This document shows positions 16,487-25,722 of a stretch of DNA of 64,000 nucleotides, piece after piece. The stretch comes from Halovivax asiaticus JCM 14624. GTDB lineage: Archaea > Halobacteriota > Halobacteria > Halobacteriales > Natrialbaceae. The stretch covers positions 1 to 64,000 of the forward strand of contig NZ_AOIQ01000019.1 of assembly GCF_000337515.1 (NCBI RefSeq), in the 5' to 3' direction. The translations under genes and the position numbers were made by a program. The notes under the pieces are model-generated. The model did no database searches. It saw nothing but the letters and a program-made list of their open reading frames with translations, and was not told the origin of the DNA. The stretch's first letter is position 1; each line of letters begins with the position of its first letter.

Positions 16487-17284
16487 TCACAACGTCTCAG
16501 GCGCGAGCGGCGTCGCGGTCGCCTCGACGCGTTCGTACTGGTCACTCGCCCACTCGTAGACCGGTGACGTTGCGCTCGCCCGAAGCACCGAGTGCGTGCG
16601 TACGTGCTCGTCGAACGCGCCCAGGAGGGCCGTCTCGTCACCGAACCCGGTGGCAAACTCGGGCACGTCCTCCGACTCGTAGAGCCGAACGTTCGATGCC
16701 GCAGCGACAACGTCGAACGCGTCGCTGAATCCGTCGGCGAGGGCTTCGTAGGCGGCCGGCGGTGCGATCACGGTCACCGCGGCGTCCCCGCCGGCGAGCG
16801 TCTCCAGTGCGTCCAGATACGTCGGGTTGATCGCTGGCAAGAAGCCGCGAGCGGCGCCTGCGGAGACGATCCGGTCGACGACGACCGAGATCGGATCGAA
16901 CGGTGCGTCCGCGGCCGCCGTCGTCACTTCGCACGGTAGCAGCGCTTCGGTCGGCACCGGAATCTCGACCGGGAACCGCCGGAGGAACGGGGTGACGGTC
17001 TCTGCGGACTCGACTGTCGAGACGACCGACTCGAACGCGTCGCGGACGACTTCCCCGACGGCCGTCAGCCCGTACGCGTTCCGCGTCGGGCGATGGGAGA
17101 CGTACCCTCTGTCGACCAGTTCCGAGAGGTTCCGACGGAGCGTGGAACGAGGGACTTCGAGGCGGTCTTCGAGCTGGCCCGGCTCGGCCGGACCGTCATC
17201 CAGGGCCCGAAGGACCAGCAGCCGGACCGGTGAGGCGGCGAGGAACTCGACGCTCGCGAGCGCTTCCGTCGACGGTTCGTCCAT
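16487..17284 (-). CDS. Winged-helix transcriptional regulator with FilR1-like C-terminal domain
   Basis: This 265-residue protein has an N-terminal winged helix (about 8-80: EFLAASPVRLLVLRAL, then GQLEDRLEVPRSTLRRNLSELVDRGYV). It is followed by a domain of about 180 residues with PFLRRFPVEIPVPTEALLPCEVTTA and a distal FDEHVRTHSVLRASATSPVYEWA, similar to the FilR1/methanogenesis-regulatory type found in many haloarchaeal ArsR-like proteins. It is likely a ligand-responsive repressor; the ligand is unknown. The ATG at 17284 (MDEPSTEALASVEFL) is preferred over 17371. It is divergent from the HAD hydrolase gene, with 132 bp between the starts. Confidence 0.8.
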   Translation of the reverse strand: MDEPSTEALASVEFLAASPVRLLVLRALDDGPAEPGQLEDRLEVPRSTLRRNLSELVDRGYVSHRPTRNAYGLTAVGEVVRDAFESVVSTVESAETVTPFLRRFPVEIPVPTEALLPCEVTTAAADAPFDPISVVVDRIVSAGAARGFLPAINPTYLDALETLAGGDAAVTVIAPPAAYEALADGFSDAFDVVAAASNVRLYESEDVPEFATGFGDETALLGAFDEHVRTHSVLRASATSPVYEWASDQYERVEATATPLAPETL

Positions 17285-17416
17285 AGGGGCCACTGTGGAC
17301 ACCCCCGTCTTTGTGATTGCGGTATTCGACACGGTCACGCCGTGGGAGCGTCTCATCCCGTGGTCGAGCACCGTCAGGTGACGTTACGAGTCGGAGACGA
17401 GTACCACGTCGGTACC

Positions 17417-18061
17417 ATGTCCTACGACGCCGTACTGTTCGACTTCGACGGCGTGATCGTCGAACGACCGACGTCCGAAGCACTGTACGACGCGCTCCGC
17501 CGAACCGTCTCGACGTTCGGCGGCTCCCGACCGCGTCCGGAGACGCTTCGGGCGTTCCTGACGGGGGAATTCGGTGTGATCGCCGGCTGCTGTCGCCGAC
17601 TCGACGTCGACACCGATGCCTTCTGCGCGCAGGTCGCCCGGGAGGTAGTCCGCGCGCAGCGTCGAGAGCTGGAACGGGGCGTTCGTTCGGTGTACGAGGA
17701 CGTTTCGATCCTTCGATCGATCGCCGTTCCGTCCGGCATCGTGAGCGACAACCACCCGGCCGTGATCGCGATGCTTCTCGACCGACTCGGACTGGACTCC
17801 GCCGTCGAGGTCGTCTTCGGGTGTCCCCTTACGCCCGACGGGTTCGAGCGGCGGAAGCCGAACGCGGCGAACATTATCGAAGCGATGGCCGCCCTCGACG
17901 CGGAGACAGCGCTGTACGTCGGCGACCGGTCCGTCGATGTCCGGACGGCCGAGAACGCGGGGATCGACTCGGCAATCGTGGCGCGAGGCGACGATCCGGT
18001 CGATCCGTCCGCTACCTACCACCTCCCGTCGTTGCGCCGGCTCCCGTCCTTGCTCGAGTGA
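17417..18061 (+). CDS. HAD-superfamily hydrolase
   Basis: This 214-residue protein has the four HAD motifs: the nucleophile Asp9 and acid/base Asp11 in LFDFDGVIVE, a Ser in GIVSDNH near 112, the Lys in RRKPNAANI near 153, and the acidic pair in YVGDRSVDVRTAENAG near 172. The alpha-helical cap between motifs 1 and 2 puts it in the phosphoglycolate phosphatase/beta-phosphoglucomutase-like group. The substrate is not predictable from sequence. The start at ATG 17417 fits the family N-terminus (MSYDAVLFDFDG). Confidence 0.85.
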   Translation: MSYDAVLFDFDGVIVERPTSEALYDALRRTVSTFGGSRPRPETLRAFLTGEFGVIAGCCRRLDVDTDAFCAQVAREVVRAQRRELERGVRSVYEDVSILRSIAVPSGIVSDNHPAVIAMLLDRLGLDSAVEVVFGCPLTPDGFERRKPNAANIIEAMAALDAETALYVGDRSVDVRTAENAGIDSAIVARGDDPVDPSATYHLPSLRRLPSLLE

Positions 18062-18119
18062 CGGACCGACGTTCGGGCATCGAAATCGAACGTCGGTCAA
18101 TCGACACTCGACGGGTCGC

Positions 18120-19112
18120 TCAGCGGACGACGATCCCACGGGGCGTCTGCGTCTCGAACGCGTCGTCCCACTCGATCGGGACTGGTCGCCAGCTGTCGCC
18201 GAAGTCGCTCGACCGGTAGAGGCCGGTGTTGTTCGCCCCGTAGACGACGCCCGGGTCGTCCGTCGTCGCGAAGACGGTTCTGACGACGCCGTCGCCCGTC
18301 GGGAGGCCAGTCTCTTCGAGGCGTTCCCAGGCGTCCTCGCTCCGCAGTCGGTACACGTACGATTCGGCCGTTCCCTGGCGGTGAGCCTGCGAGGCACCCG
18401 AGGCGGCCGAGACGAGCACCGACTCGGGGTCGCCGGGATCGGCGACGACCGACCAGCAGTATCGGTGATCGAGCCCGACCTGGGGGTGCTCCCAGGTTTC
18501 ACCGCCGTCCGTCGACCGGGCGAACCCGTCGCCCGCAGCGGCGTAGACGAGTCCCTTTCGGTCCGGGTGCGTCGCCAGACTGTGATTGTCACGTCGCGCG
18601 CCCGGTGGTCGCTCCTGCCAGCCCTCGCCGCCGTCCGTACTCAGGAGGAACGCGCCAGCTTCGATGCCTACGTAGAGTCGATCCGGGTCGAACGGGTCGA
18701 TCTCGATCCAGCGAACGTGATGAGTGTCGGGCCGCGGCGGGAAGAACCACTCCGGTTCCGACGGGACGTCGGCGAGTCCGGCGAGGTGAGTCCACGTCTC
18801 GCCGCCGTCCTGGGAACGATAGAGTCGACTCGGTTCCGTTCCCGCGTACACGACGGCCGGATCGTGCGGCGAGATCGCCAGGGCCATGACTGCATCGCCG
18901 GCTCCGACGTCGAGTGCCTCGATGGTGTCGTCCGTGAGCCGAACTGCACCGTCCTCGAACGTTCCGAGGAACACGGTGGTGGGGTCGGTCGGTGGACTGG
19001 CGACGCACTCCAGTCGTCCGGCGTCCGGGGAACGAGGCCGACGCGACGCATCGGCTCCCGTCCCGGCTACCGTGAGTAGTGTGTCTGGCAGTGCGAGGTG
19101 AACGACGTCCAT
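18120..19112 (-). CDS. BNR/YVTN-type beta-propeller protein
   Basis: This 330-residue protein contains repeated Asp-box/BNR elements, for example LYRSQDGGETWTH, LLSTDGGEGWQE, FARSTDGGETWEH and LYRSSDFGDSWRP, alternating with D-P-x-x-V-Y-A-G strands. This is the WD40/YVTN/sortilin-like propeller seen in photosystem-assembly-like and glycosidase-like proteins. There is no signal peptide, so it is probably cytoplasmic. No catalytic residues are evident. It is transcribed away from the neighbouring histidine kinase. Confidence 0.82.
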   Translation of the reverse strand: MDVVHLALPDTLLTVAGTGADASRRPRSPDAGRLECVASPPTDPTTVFLGTFEDGAVRLTDDTIEALDVGAGDAVMALAISPHDPAVVYAGTEPSRLYRSQDGGETWTHLAGLADVPSEPEWFFPPRPDTHHVRWIEIDPFDPDRLYVGIEAGAFLLSTDGGEGWQERPPGARRDNHSLATHPDRKGLVYAAAGDGFARSTDGGETWEHPQVGLDHRYCWSVVADPGDPESVLVSAASGASQAHRQGTAESYVYRLRSEDAWERLEETGLPTGDGVVRTVFATTDDPGVVYGANNTGLYRSSDFGDSWRPVPIEWDDAFETQTPRGIVVR

Positions 19113-19229
19113 ATCGCCCGTTCGTCGCCGATACAGATGGTTCTTGGGCCGGTATCGATCGGTTGACTCCGTTACTATTTGGCCACATCAATTATACCAT
19201 AGTGGTGATATTCTCGGATAGACCCCTGC

Positions 19230-20681
19230 ATGCTCTCCGCCCTGGAGCCAGTCGTCAGTGCCCTCCGTCACCACCTGGTGACGTTCGTCGGTGGGGGATT
19301 TCTGGCCATCGCCGCCGCGTACGCGGTCTTCCACGAGGGCGCACTGTCGCTCGTACTCCTGGACGTGTTTTTGCTCGTTCTGGTCGGGATCGCGCTGCTG
19401 TGGGACGGCTTCCGGACGTTCGACGAGTCACCGTCACCGCGGCGCACGGAACTCGTCGCTGCCGGGACGCTGCTCTTTGCCGTCTTCGGTGCGCTGTTCG
19501 CCGGCTGGGCGGTCGTCCTGGTCGAGTTGCGCCTCGGTCGGTCTGTCGATTATCTCCAGATCGGACTCCTCGGCTTCACCATCGGTGGCGCCGTCGGTGC
19601 CGTTATCGGACACATCTACGCCTCGCTGTCGGCGAAAAATCGGGAGGCGACACGCCTCTCGCGCGCGATGGACAGCTCGATGGACGGGATCGCGGTCATC
19701 GAAGACGGTGAACACGTCTACGTCAACGACGCCTACGCCGAACTCTACGACTTTCCCAGTCCAGATCTTCTCGAAGGCGAGTCGTGGTTTCGTCTCTACA
19801 CCAGCGAGTCGCTCGCGACGATCGAGCGCGACGTCATTCCGAAACTGACCGAACAGCGCTACTGGCGCGGTCGGTTGACCGGTCGGCGAGCCGACGGCAC
19901 GACGTTTCCCAAAGAGGTCACCTCCTCCGCGGTCGAGAACGGCCACGTCATCGTCGTCCGTGACGTCTCGACGCAACGCCAGCGCGAACAACGCATTCAG
20001 GTCCTGAATCGCGTCCTGCGACACAACCTGCGAAACACGTTCACGGTGATTCAGGGCCACGCCAATCTCCTCGCCGAGAAAGCGCCGGAGCTGGCCCAGG
20101 ACCACGTCGAGCCCATCCGAAACGAGATCACCGATCTGCTCGCGACCGCGGACAAGGCTCGCGGCCTCGAACAGACGCTCGAAGGGCCCACCGAAGTCCA
20201 GCAGATCGATCCGTCCGAGGCCGTCCGAACCGTCGTCGATCGGGCGACGGCGACGTATCCGTCCGCCTCGATTCACTCTCACGTCGAGGAGTCCGGGCTG
20301 CAGGCGGTCGACGCCCGGATCGTCGAGGCGCTGAACGAACTGGTCGACAACGCAGTCGAACACGCACCGTGCCCGGACCCGACCGTCGAGGTGGCAGTCG
20401 AGACCGTCGAGACGGGTGGGACGAGCCGACTCGAGTTTACGGTCGTCGACGACGGGCAAGGCATCCCCGAGGCCGATCGGCGCGCGATCATCGACGGGGA
20501 GGAGACACCGCTCGAACACGGGTCCGGTCTCGGCCTCTGGCTCGTCAACTGGATCGTCTCCAACACCGGTGGCGACATCTCGTTCGCCCAACCCCGATCC
20601 GGTGGGACCGAGGTGACGATCACCTACGGTGACGACGAGTCACAGGCGGCCGACGGACTCGGACAGTTGGCGACGGCGTGA
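19230..20681 (+). CDS. Membrane PAS-domain sensor histidine kinase
   Basis: This 483-residue kinase has about four N-terminal membrane helices (residues 10-125), a PAS domain (about 140-250: RAMDSSMDGIAVIEDGEHV...VVRDVSTQ), a HisKA-like dimerisation helix with the phospho-acceptor His265 in VLRHNLRNTF, and a HATPase domain with ELVDNAVEHA (N box), VDDGQGIP (G1) and GSGLGLWLV (G2). It should sense a membrane or redox signal and phosphorylate a response regulator, but none is encoded nearby, so it is an orphan, as is common in haloarchaea. It begins at ATG 19230, downstream of an AT-rich stretch (19185-19215). Confidence 0.93.
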   Translation: MLSALEPVVSALRHHLVTFVGGGFLAIAAAYAVFHEGALSLVLLDVFLLVLVGIALLWDGFRTFDESPSPRRTELVAAGTLLFAVFGALFAGWAVVLVELRLGRSVDYLQIGLLGFTIGGAVGAVIGHIYASLSAKNREATRLSRAMDSSMDGIAVIEDGEHVYVNDAYAELYDFPSPDLLEGESWFRLYTSESLATIERDVIPKLTEQRYWRGRLTGRRADGTTFPKEVTSSAVENGHVIVVRDVSTQRQREQRIQVLNRVLRHNLRNTFTVIQGHANLLAEKAPELAQDHVEPIRNEITDLLATADKARGLEQTLEGPTEVQQIDPSEAVRTVVDRATATYPSASIHSHVEESGLQAVDARIVEALNELVDNAVEHAPCPDPTVEVAVETVETGGTSRLEFTVVDDGQGIPEADRRAIIDGEETPLEHGSGLGLWLVNWIVSNTGGDISFAQPRSGGTEVTITYGDDESQAADGLGQLATA

Positions 20682-20774
20682 ATTGGTCGGTCAGTCTCAT
20701 CACAACTCGCTCGTGGACGCCGTGGCCTCCAGCTAAACCGAACGATTCACAAACGCAGTTGATCTAAAAAACAC

Positions 20775-20954
20775 ATGGTCGGAACGAGTCGACTCCCCCC
20801 GTTCTGGGTCCCTGTGGTCGGTGGGGCGACGATCATGTTTCTCCTGCAATGGGGTGTCTTCGAGAAGACGCTAGCGGGTGCAGTCCCCGGAACTGTTGGA
20901 ATGGCGATCGCCATGGTCTTCCTGGCGAAGGTGCGGCAAAACGGTATCGAGTGA
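20775..20954 (+). CDS. Small two-helix membrane protein, unknown function
   Basis: This 59-residue protein (MVGTSRLPPFWVPVVGG...) has two hydrophobic segments (about 10-28 and 36-51) separated by FEKTLAGAVPG, and ends in KVRQNGIE. Third codon positions are GC-rich and an A-run (GATCTAAAAAAC, 20761-20772) sits just upstream. It is convergent with uvrA and 93 bp after the histidine kinase. No family is recognised. Confidence 0.6.
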   Translation: MVGTSRLPPFWVPVVGGATIMFLLQWGVFEKTLAGAVPGTVGMAIAMVFLAKVRQNGIE

Positions 20955-20993
20955 CGGGGATGTGTGCGCTGTCGTCTCCTGGACCGGCGCCCG

Positions 20994-23993
20994 TCAGTCG
21001 TCGTCCGTCGCGGGCGCCGTGACCGGTTCGACGCGCTGGCCGCGCGGGCCATCCAGGTCGACGTCGGGGAGGAGGTCGCGCAGGTACTGGCCGGTGTAGG
21101 ATTCCTCCGTACGAGCGACGTCTTCCGGCGTGCCAGTCGCGACGAGTTTCCCGCCGTTCTCGCCGCCCTCGGGGCCGAGGTCGACGATGTGGTCGGCGTT
21201 TTTCACGAGGTCGAGTTCGTGTTCGATGACGACGACGGTGTTGTCGTTGTCGGTCAGGCGGTGCAGCACGTCGATCAGTTTGCGCTCGTCTTCGGAGTGC
21301 AAGCCCGTCGTGGGCTCGTCGAGCAGGTAGAGCGTGTTGCCGCTATCTTTCTTCCCGAGTTCCTCGGCCAGTTTGATGCGCTGGGCTTCGCCGCCCGAGA
21401 GTGTCGTCGAGGGCTGGCCGAGGCGCATGTAGCCGAGGCCGACGTCCTTCAGGAGCTGGAGGCGCCGACGGATCTGACCCGAGGACTCGAAGAAGTCGTA
21501 GGCCTCTTCGACGCTCATGTCGAGGACGTCCGAGATGGTCTTGCCCTTGTAGGTAACGTCGAGCGTCGCGTCGTTGTAGCGCTCGCCGCCGCAGGCCTCG
21601 CAGGGCACGTAGACGTCCGAGAGGAAGTTCATCTCGATCTTGACCGTCCCCTGGCCGCCGCACTCCTCACAGCGCCCGCCTTTGACGTTGAACGAGAAGC
21701 GCCCGACTTCGTAGCCCCGTTGCTTCGAGAGCGAGGTCTGGGCGAACAGCTCGCGGACGTGATCGAAGACGTTCGTGTAGGTCGCCGGGTTGGAACGGGG
21801 CGTGCGGCCGATCGGCGACTGATCAATCAGGCGGACCGTCTCGATCTCGTCGATGCCGTCGATCGCGTCGTGCTCGCCGGGGACGACGCTCAAATTGTTG
21901 TTCATCTCCCGGGCCAGTCCCTTGTAGAGGATGTCGTGCATCAGCGTCGACTTGCCCGAACCGGAGACGCCGGTGATCGCGGTGAAACAGCCGAAGGGTA
22001 GCTCGACGTCCAGGTCGTGCAGGTTGTGCTGGCGGGCGCCTTCGATCGTGAGGTGTCCGTCGGCCTCGCGGCGTTCCTGGGGAACGGGAATCTGTCTGCG
22101 CCCGGAGAGGTAGTCGCCGGTGATCGACTTTTCGCAGGCTTTGACCTCCTCGAGGGGGCCGTTGACGACGACCTCGCCGCCGCGCTTGCCGGGGCCGGGG
22201 CCCATGTCGACGATGGTGTCCGCCCGGCGCATCGTCTCCTCGTCGTGCTCGACGACGATGAGGGTGTTGCCGAGGTCGCGCAGCTCTGCCAGGGTGTTCA
22301 GCAGGCGGTCGTTGTCGCGCTGGTGGAGCCCGATCGACGGCTCGTCGAGGACGTACAGCACGCCGACGAGGCCGGCGCCGATCTGGGTCGCCAGGCGGAT
22401 GCGCTGACTCTCGCCGCCCGAGAGCGTCGACGCCTCGCGGTCGAGCGTGAGGTACTCCAGCCCGACTTCGACCATGAAGCCGAGCCGCGCACGGATCTCC
22501 TTCAGGATCTCCTCGGCGATCGTCCGCTCGCGCTCGGTGAGGTCGGCCTCCATCGACTCGAAGTGGGCGAGCGCGTCGCCGATGCTCATCGCGTTGATCG
22601 CGGTGATCGAGGTGTCGTCGACCAGCACGGCCCGCGAGGCGGGCTTCAGGCGGGTGCCGTCGCAGGCGGGGCAGGCGGTCGCGGACATGAAGTCCTCGAT
22701 GTGCTCGCGGGTCGAGTCCGAGTCCGTCTCGACGTAGCGCCGTTCCAGGTTGGGGATGACGCCCTCGAACCGCTGGCGCTTGCGGCGGCTGCCGCTTCGC
22801 GTCGAGCGCTCGAAGAGCACCTGCTCGCTCGTCCCGTAGAGGAAGGCGTCCTGCACGTCCGAATCCAGGTCCTCGAACGGCGTCGACAGCGAGACGTCGA
22901 AGTGTTCGGCGACGGCGTCGAGTCGCGTCTGGTAGTACGACCGGGAGTAGCTCCAGGGTTCGAAGACGTGTTTCAGTGGTTTCGAGGCGTCCTGGATGAC
23001 GAGGTCCTCGTCGATCTCCTTGGTCTCGCCGAGGCCCTCACACTCCGGGCAGGCGCCGTGGGGCGAGTTGAAGGAGAAGCTTCGCGTCTCGATCTCCGGG
23101 ATGTCGATCCCGCAGTGGGTACAGGCCAGTTCCTGCGAGAACTCGACGACAAGCCGGTCCTGGGCGTCGGTCGCGTCGGCGTCGTCGCCGGCCTCGTCGT
23201 CGGTCACCGCCCCCAGATCGCCGGTCCGTCGAGCTTCCTCGCCGAGATCGTCGGCGGCGGCCTCGGGTGGATCGGGCAGAATCAGTTTCAGGACGCCGTC
23301 GGCCTCGTCTAAGGCCGTCTCGACGCTGTCGACGATCCGCGGCCGGTCTTCGGGACCGACCTTCACCCGATCCACGATCACGTCGATCGTGTGGTCGTAG
23401 TTCTCGTCCAGGTCGGGACGGTCGAGCGTGAGGTCGTGTTCCTCGCCGTCGACCTCGACGCGGGCGTACCCATCCGAGACGAGTTCGTCGAAGAGATCTT
23501 CGAACGCGCCCTTCTGGTCGCGGACGACGGGCGCGGCGAGTTTGAGGCGGGTGCCCTCGGGCAGCTCGAAGATACGCTCGACCATGTTCTGGGCCGACTG
23601 CTCGCCGACTTCGCGGCCGCAGTCGGGACAGTGTGGCGTCCCTACACGGGCGTAGAGGAGGCGAAGGTAGTCGTGCAGTTCCGTGACGGTCCCCACGGTC
23701 GAGCGGGGGTTGTTCGCGGCGTTCTTCTGGTCGATCGAAATCGCGGGCGAGAGGCCCTCGACGGTCTCGACCTGGGGTTTGTCCATCTGGCCCAGGAAGT
23801 TCCGGGCGTACGCGGAGAGACTCTCGATGTAGCGTCGCTGGCCTTCGGCGTAGATCGTCTCGAAGGCGAGCGAGGACTTGCCCGAACCCGAGAGGCCGGT
23901 GACGACGGTCAGCGACTCCCGGGGGATCGAGACGTCGAGGTCTTTCAGGTTGTGCTCTTCGGCACCGCGGACCTCGATGTGCTCGGCGGTCAT
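20994..23993 (-). CDS. uvrA: Excinuclease ABC subunit A
   Basis: This 999-residue UvrA is the damage-recognition ATPase of nucleotide excision repair. The two ABC modules are visible: Walker A GLSGSGKS (33-40) and GVSGSGKST in the second half, and signature motifs LSGGESQRIRLA and LSGGEAQRIKLA. Zinc-finger cysteines occur in CPDCGREVGE, CTHCGI and RCEECGGQG...CEACGG. An acidic insert (about 240-280: EEARRTGDLGAVTDDEAGDDADA) is a halophilic feature. UvrB and UvrC are not in the window. The gene stands alone on the minus strand. Confidence 0.98.
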   Translation of the reverse strand: MTAEHIEVRGAEEHNLKDLDVSIPRESLTVVTGLSGSGKSSLAFETIYAEGQRRYIESLSAYARNFLGQMDKPQVETVEGLSPAISIDQKNAANNPRSTVGTVTELHDYLRLLYARVGTPHCPDCGREVGEQSAQNMVERIFELPEGTRLKLAAPVVRDQKGAFEDLFDELVSDGYARVEVDGEEHDLTLDRPDLDENYDHTIDVIVDRVKVGPEDRPRIVDSVETALDEADGVLKLILPDPPEAAADDLGEEARRTGDLGAVTDDEAGDDADATDAQDRLVVEFSQELACTHCGIDIPEIETRSFSFNSPHGACPECEGLGETKEIDEDLVIQDASKPLKHVFEPWSYSRSYYQTRLDAVAEHFDVSLSTPFEDLDSDVQDAFLYGTSEQVLFERSTRSGSRRKRQRFEGVIPNLERRYVETDSDSTREHIEDFMSATACPACDGTRLKPASRAVLVDDTSITAINAMSIGDALAHFESMEADLTERERTIAEEILKEIRARLGFMVEVGLEYLTLDREASTLSGGESQRIRLATQIGAGLVGVLYVLDEPSIGLHQRDNDRLLNTLAELRDLGNTLIVVEHDEETMRRADTIVDMGPGPGKRGGEVVVNGPLEEVKACEKSITGDYLSGRRQIPVPQERREADGHLTIEGARQHNLHDLDVELPFGCFTAITGVSGSGKSTLMHDILYKGLAREMNNNLSVVPGEHDAIDGIDEIETVRLIDQSPIGRTPRSNPATYTNVFDHVRELFAQTSLSKQRGYEVGRFSFNVKGGRCEECGGQGTVKIEMNFLSDVYVPCEACGGERYNDATLDVTYKGKTISDVLDMSVEEAYDFFESSGQIRRRLQLLKDVGLGYMRLGQPSTTLSGGEAQRIKLAEELGKKDSGNTLYLLDEPTTGLHSEDERKLIDVLHRLTDNDNTVVVIEHELDLVKNADHIVDLGPEGGENGGKLVATGTPEDVARTEESYTGQYLRDLLPDVDLDGPRGQRVEPVTAPATDDD

Positions 23994-24181
23994 CTACCAG
24001 TCGACAGCGCCCCGAGGAGGTAAGGACTGTCGGTTCGGAACGGTACCGGAGTGAAAGTGGATGGGGACCCTCAGCCGACCAATCGGCCGAGAGACGTGGC
24101 CACGATCGAGGGTCGTGTCCGTCGGAGCGGTTGCTGTCATCACCGATCAGTCGGATACTGTCGGGTACCGAAAATGGGCCA

Positions 24182-24616
24182 TCAATCGTCTCGGTCCGTT
24201 TGGTACCATCTGGCCACTTCCTGACTGTATGAAGTGTAAACCTCGAGTCCGGTCTGGAGGGTGTCGAATACCTCGCCGGTGTCTACTCTACCATATTCGT
24301 GGGCCAGGACGTTTCTGAATCCGATTGCCGAAACGAGCGTATCCGCCGTCGCTTCCTCGATAACCGCTTCGTTCGCTAACACGGTGATCGCCTCCTTCGA
24401 AGAACTTCCGTCCCAACCGAAGTCCCGTGTCGCGACGTGCTTGGCCAGATCCGCACACGCCTGAATGGCGTTTTCGAACATTCGTTCGACTGCCCGTCGC
24501 TCGGTCGTACTCTCTACGTACGTCTCACGCGACAACGATCGTTGTTTCTCACGCAACTCTCCGTAGTACTGCTCGATCTGTTCGAGCTTCACCGAGACGA
24601 CGCGTTCGTCAGCCAT
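24182..24616 (-). CDS. hepT: HepT-family RNase toxin (type VII toxin-antitoxin)
   Basis: This 144-residue all-helical protein is of the HepT/DUF86 (HEPN) family. The HEPN catalytic motif RX4HXY is present as RNVLAHEY near residue 106, so it should be an active ribonuclease. In characterised MntA-HepT systems the toxin is silenced by AMPylation of the motif tyrosine by MntA. Its start overlaps the mntA stop by 8 bp (24609-24616), giving translational coupling with the antitoxin first. The ATG at 24616 (MADERVVSVKLEQIEQYYG) is chosen over 24634. The neighbours are unrelated housekeeping genes. Confidence 0.9.
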   Translation of the reverse strand: MADERVVSVKLEQIEQYYGELREKQRSLSRETYVESTTERRAVERMFENAIQACADLAKHVATRDFGWDGSSSKEAITVLANEAVIEEATADTLVSAIGFRNVLAHEYGRVDTGEVFDTLQTGLEVYTSYSQEVARWYQTDRDD

Positions 24617-25040
24617 GAAGCCCACGTTCGGCAATGCGATCGATCACGTCACGCTGGTGCTGACGGCGCTCGTCACGCTGCGCTTCGAAACGGGCTTCGA
24701 CGCGCTCTCGGAACGTATCGAACGTCCGTTCGTCGCCGCAGAGAAACTCTCCGTTGACTGCCTCGTGAGCCACGTCGGGAGGGAGCGACTCGATATCGGA
24801 CACGTCGACGAACGGGGCGTCGTCTCGCTGCAGGTCCCCCGAGAGGAAACATCGCTTGCGAAACTGTTCCGTGGAGGAGAGGTCGTCGGAAAACTTGACG
24901 GCGAGGTCGATATCAGACGACGATCGGGCGGTGCCCGACACGCGAGAGCCGAACACGACAGCGAAATCAATCTCTGGATCGTCGCTGAGAGTGTTCGAGA
25001 GGGCAGATCGAAGCCGTCCCCATTCGTCGTCCGGGTCCAT
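24609..25040 (-). CDS. mntA: MntA-like minimal nucleotidyltransferase antitoxin
   Basis: This 143-residue protein is of the MNT nucleotidyltransferase family. The GSX10DXD signature is intact: VFGSRVSGTARSSSDIDLAV at about 30-49, giving Gly-Ser and the two metal-binding aspartates. It is expected to transfer AMP from ATP to HepT and so neutralise it. It precedes hepT with an 8-bp overlap. A perfect 8+10+8 inverted repeat 13 bp upstream (25053-25078) is the likely autoregulatory operator. A third acidic residue needed for catalysis is probably in the VDVSDIESLP segment. Confidence 0.9.
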   Translation of the reverse strand: MDPDDEWGRLRSALSNTLSDDPEIDFAVVFGSRVSGTARSSSDIDLAVKFSDDLSSTEQFRKRCFLSGDLQRDDAPFVDVSDIESLPPDVAHEAVNGEFLCGDERTFDTFRERVEARFEAQRDERRQHQRDVIDRIAERGLHG

Positions 25041-25052
25041 ACGTCTCTATTA

Positions 25053-25078
25053 GCGGTATTGGCTCAAAAGAATACCGC
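25053..25078 (-). promoter_or_regulatory. Perfect inverted repeat at the mntA-hepT promoter
   Basis: GCGGTATT and AATACCGC are separated by 10 bases (GGCTCAAAAG on the plus strand). The repeat ends 13 bp before the mntA start and covers the likely TATA region (ATTCTTTTGAG on the minus strand). The position suits a repressor site. A GC-rich stem-loop (CCCGCGC-6-GCGCGGG) lies further upstream at 25089-25108. Confidence 0.7.
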
Positions 25079-25211
25079 CAACTGGGTACCCGCGCCAGTA
25101 AGCGCGGGAGTGATCCGCGATGGTCGCCTCTCGAATCGGCTCGGAGCGCTGCTCTCGGTGGGGTGGAACTGGGTGGTTACTCCACGTGGGTGTAATTCAC
25201 GCCAGACTCGC

Positions 25212-25631
25212 TCAGTTTGCCGGCACGATCGTCACGGGAACCGCGGCCGTCCGCGCGAGGCGATCGGCCGTGCTTCCGAGGATCGCCCCCGTGACACCGT
25301 CGGCACCGCGCTGGCCGACGACGAGCAGGTCGGCGTCGGCGTCGGCGGCGTACTCGGTGAGCGCCTCGGCCGGTTTCCCTCTGCGCACGTCGCCGCGAAT
25401 GTCGACGTCCTGGCCGTCGTAGGCGTCGACGACCTCGTCGACGAGCGACTCTGCCGCCTCGTTCAGGTCGTCGACTTCGGCGATGCCAAAGCGCATCGGA
25501 CTGCCGGCCGATTCGACGACCGTGACGACGTGGACCGTCGCGTCCGTCGTTTCGGCCAGCGAGAGGGCGTGTTCGAGCGCCCGCTCGGCCTGCTCGCTGT
25601 CGTCGATGCCGACGAGGATCGCGTCGTACAT
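25212..25631 (-). CDS. Universal stress protein (UspA family)
   Basis: This 139-residue Usp-domain protein has the ATP-binding signature: MYDAILVGIDDSEQAERAL at the start, then LLVVGQRGADGVTGAILGSTADRL and a final VPVTIVPAN. The GX2GX9GS motif suggests ATP binding. Such proteins are numerous in haloarchaea and respond to stress, but the specific role cannot be told. It is 172 bp downstream of the toxin-antitoxin promoter and transcribed separately. The plus strand of the intergenic region 25679-25722 is a long pyrimidine tract. Confidence 0.92.
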   Translation of the reverse strand: MYDAILVGIDDSEQAERALEHALSLAETTDATVHVVTVVESAGSPMRFGIAEVDDLNEAAESLVDEVVDAYDGQDVDIRGDVRRGKPAEALTEYAADADADLLVVGQRGADGVTGAILGSTADRLARTAAVPVTIVPAN

Positions 25632-25678
25632 GGGCCGCGGTACGTCCCCGTCCGGGAAATCGATGTCGCTCGGTTCCG

Positions 25679-25722
25679 TGGATTTTTCCTCTCACCCTTT
25701 TCCCCTCTCCTTTTTCTCTCCG
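25679..25722. other. Pyrimidine-rich tract between divergent genes
   Basis: A 44-bp stretch is almost purely C and T on the plus strand, containing TTTTTCC, CCCTTTTCCCC and CTTTTTCTCTCC. It lies between the divergent Usp and SPFH genes. It may be a promoter-region feature or help unwinding; no clear function. Confidence 0.5.

Noticed and set aside
16297-16728. 143-codon plus-strand frame near the S24e promoter
   Set aside because: It runs into the antisense of the winged-helix gene and becomes Arg-rich, typical of shadow frames.
22017-23312. Open frame of about 430 codons antisense to uvrA
   Set aside because: UvrA is certain on the minus strand; the opposite frame has no motif and mirrors its GC-rich codons.
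24000-24181. Possible gene between uvrA and hepT
   Set aside because: Short open frames only, with stop-rich alternatives and no promoter or family match.
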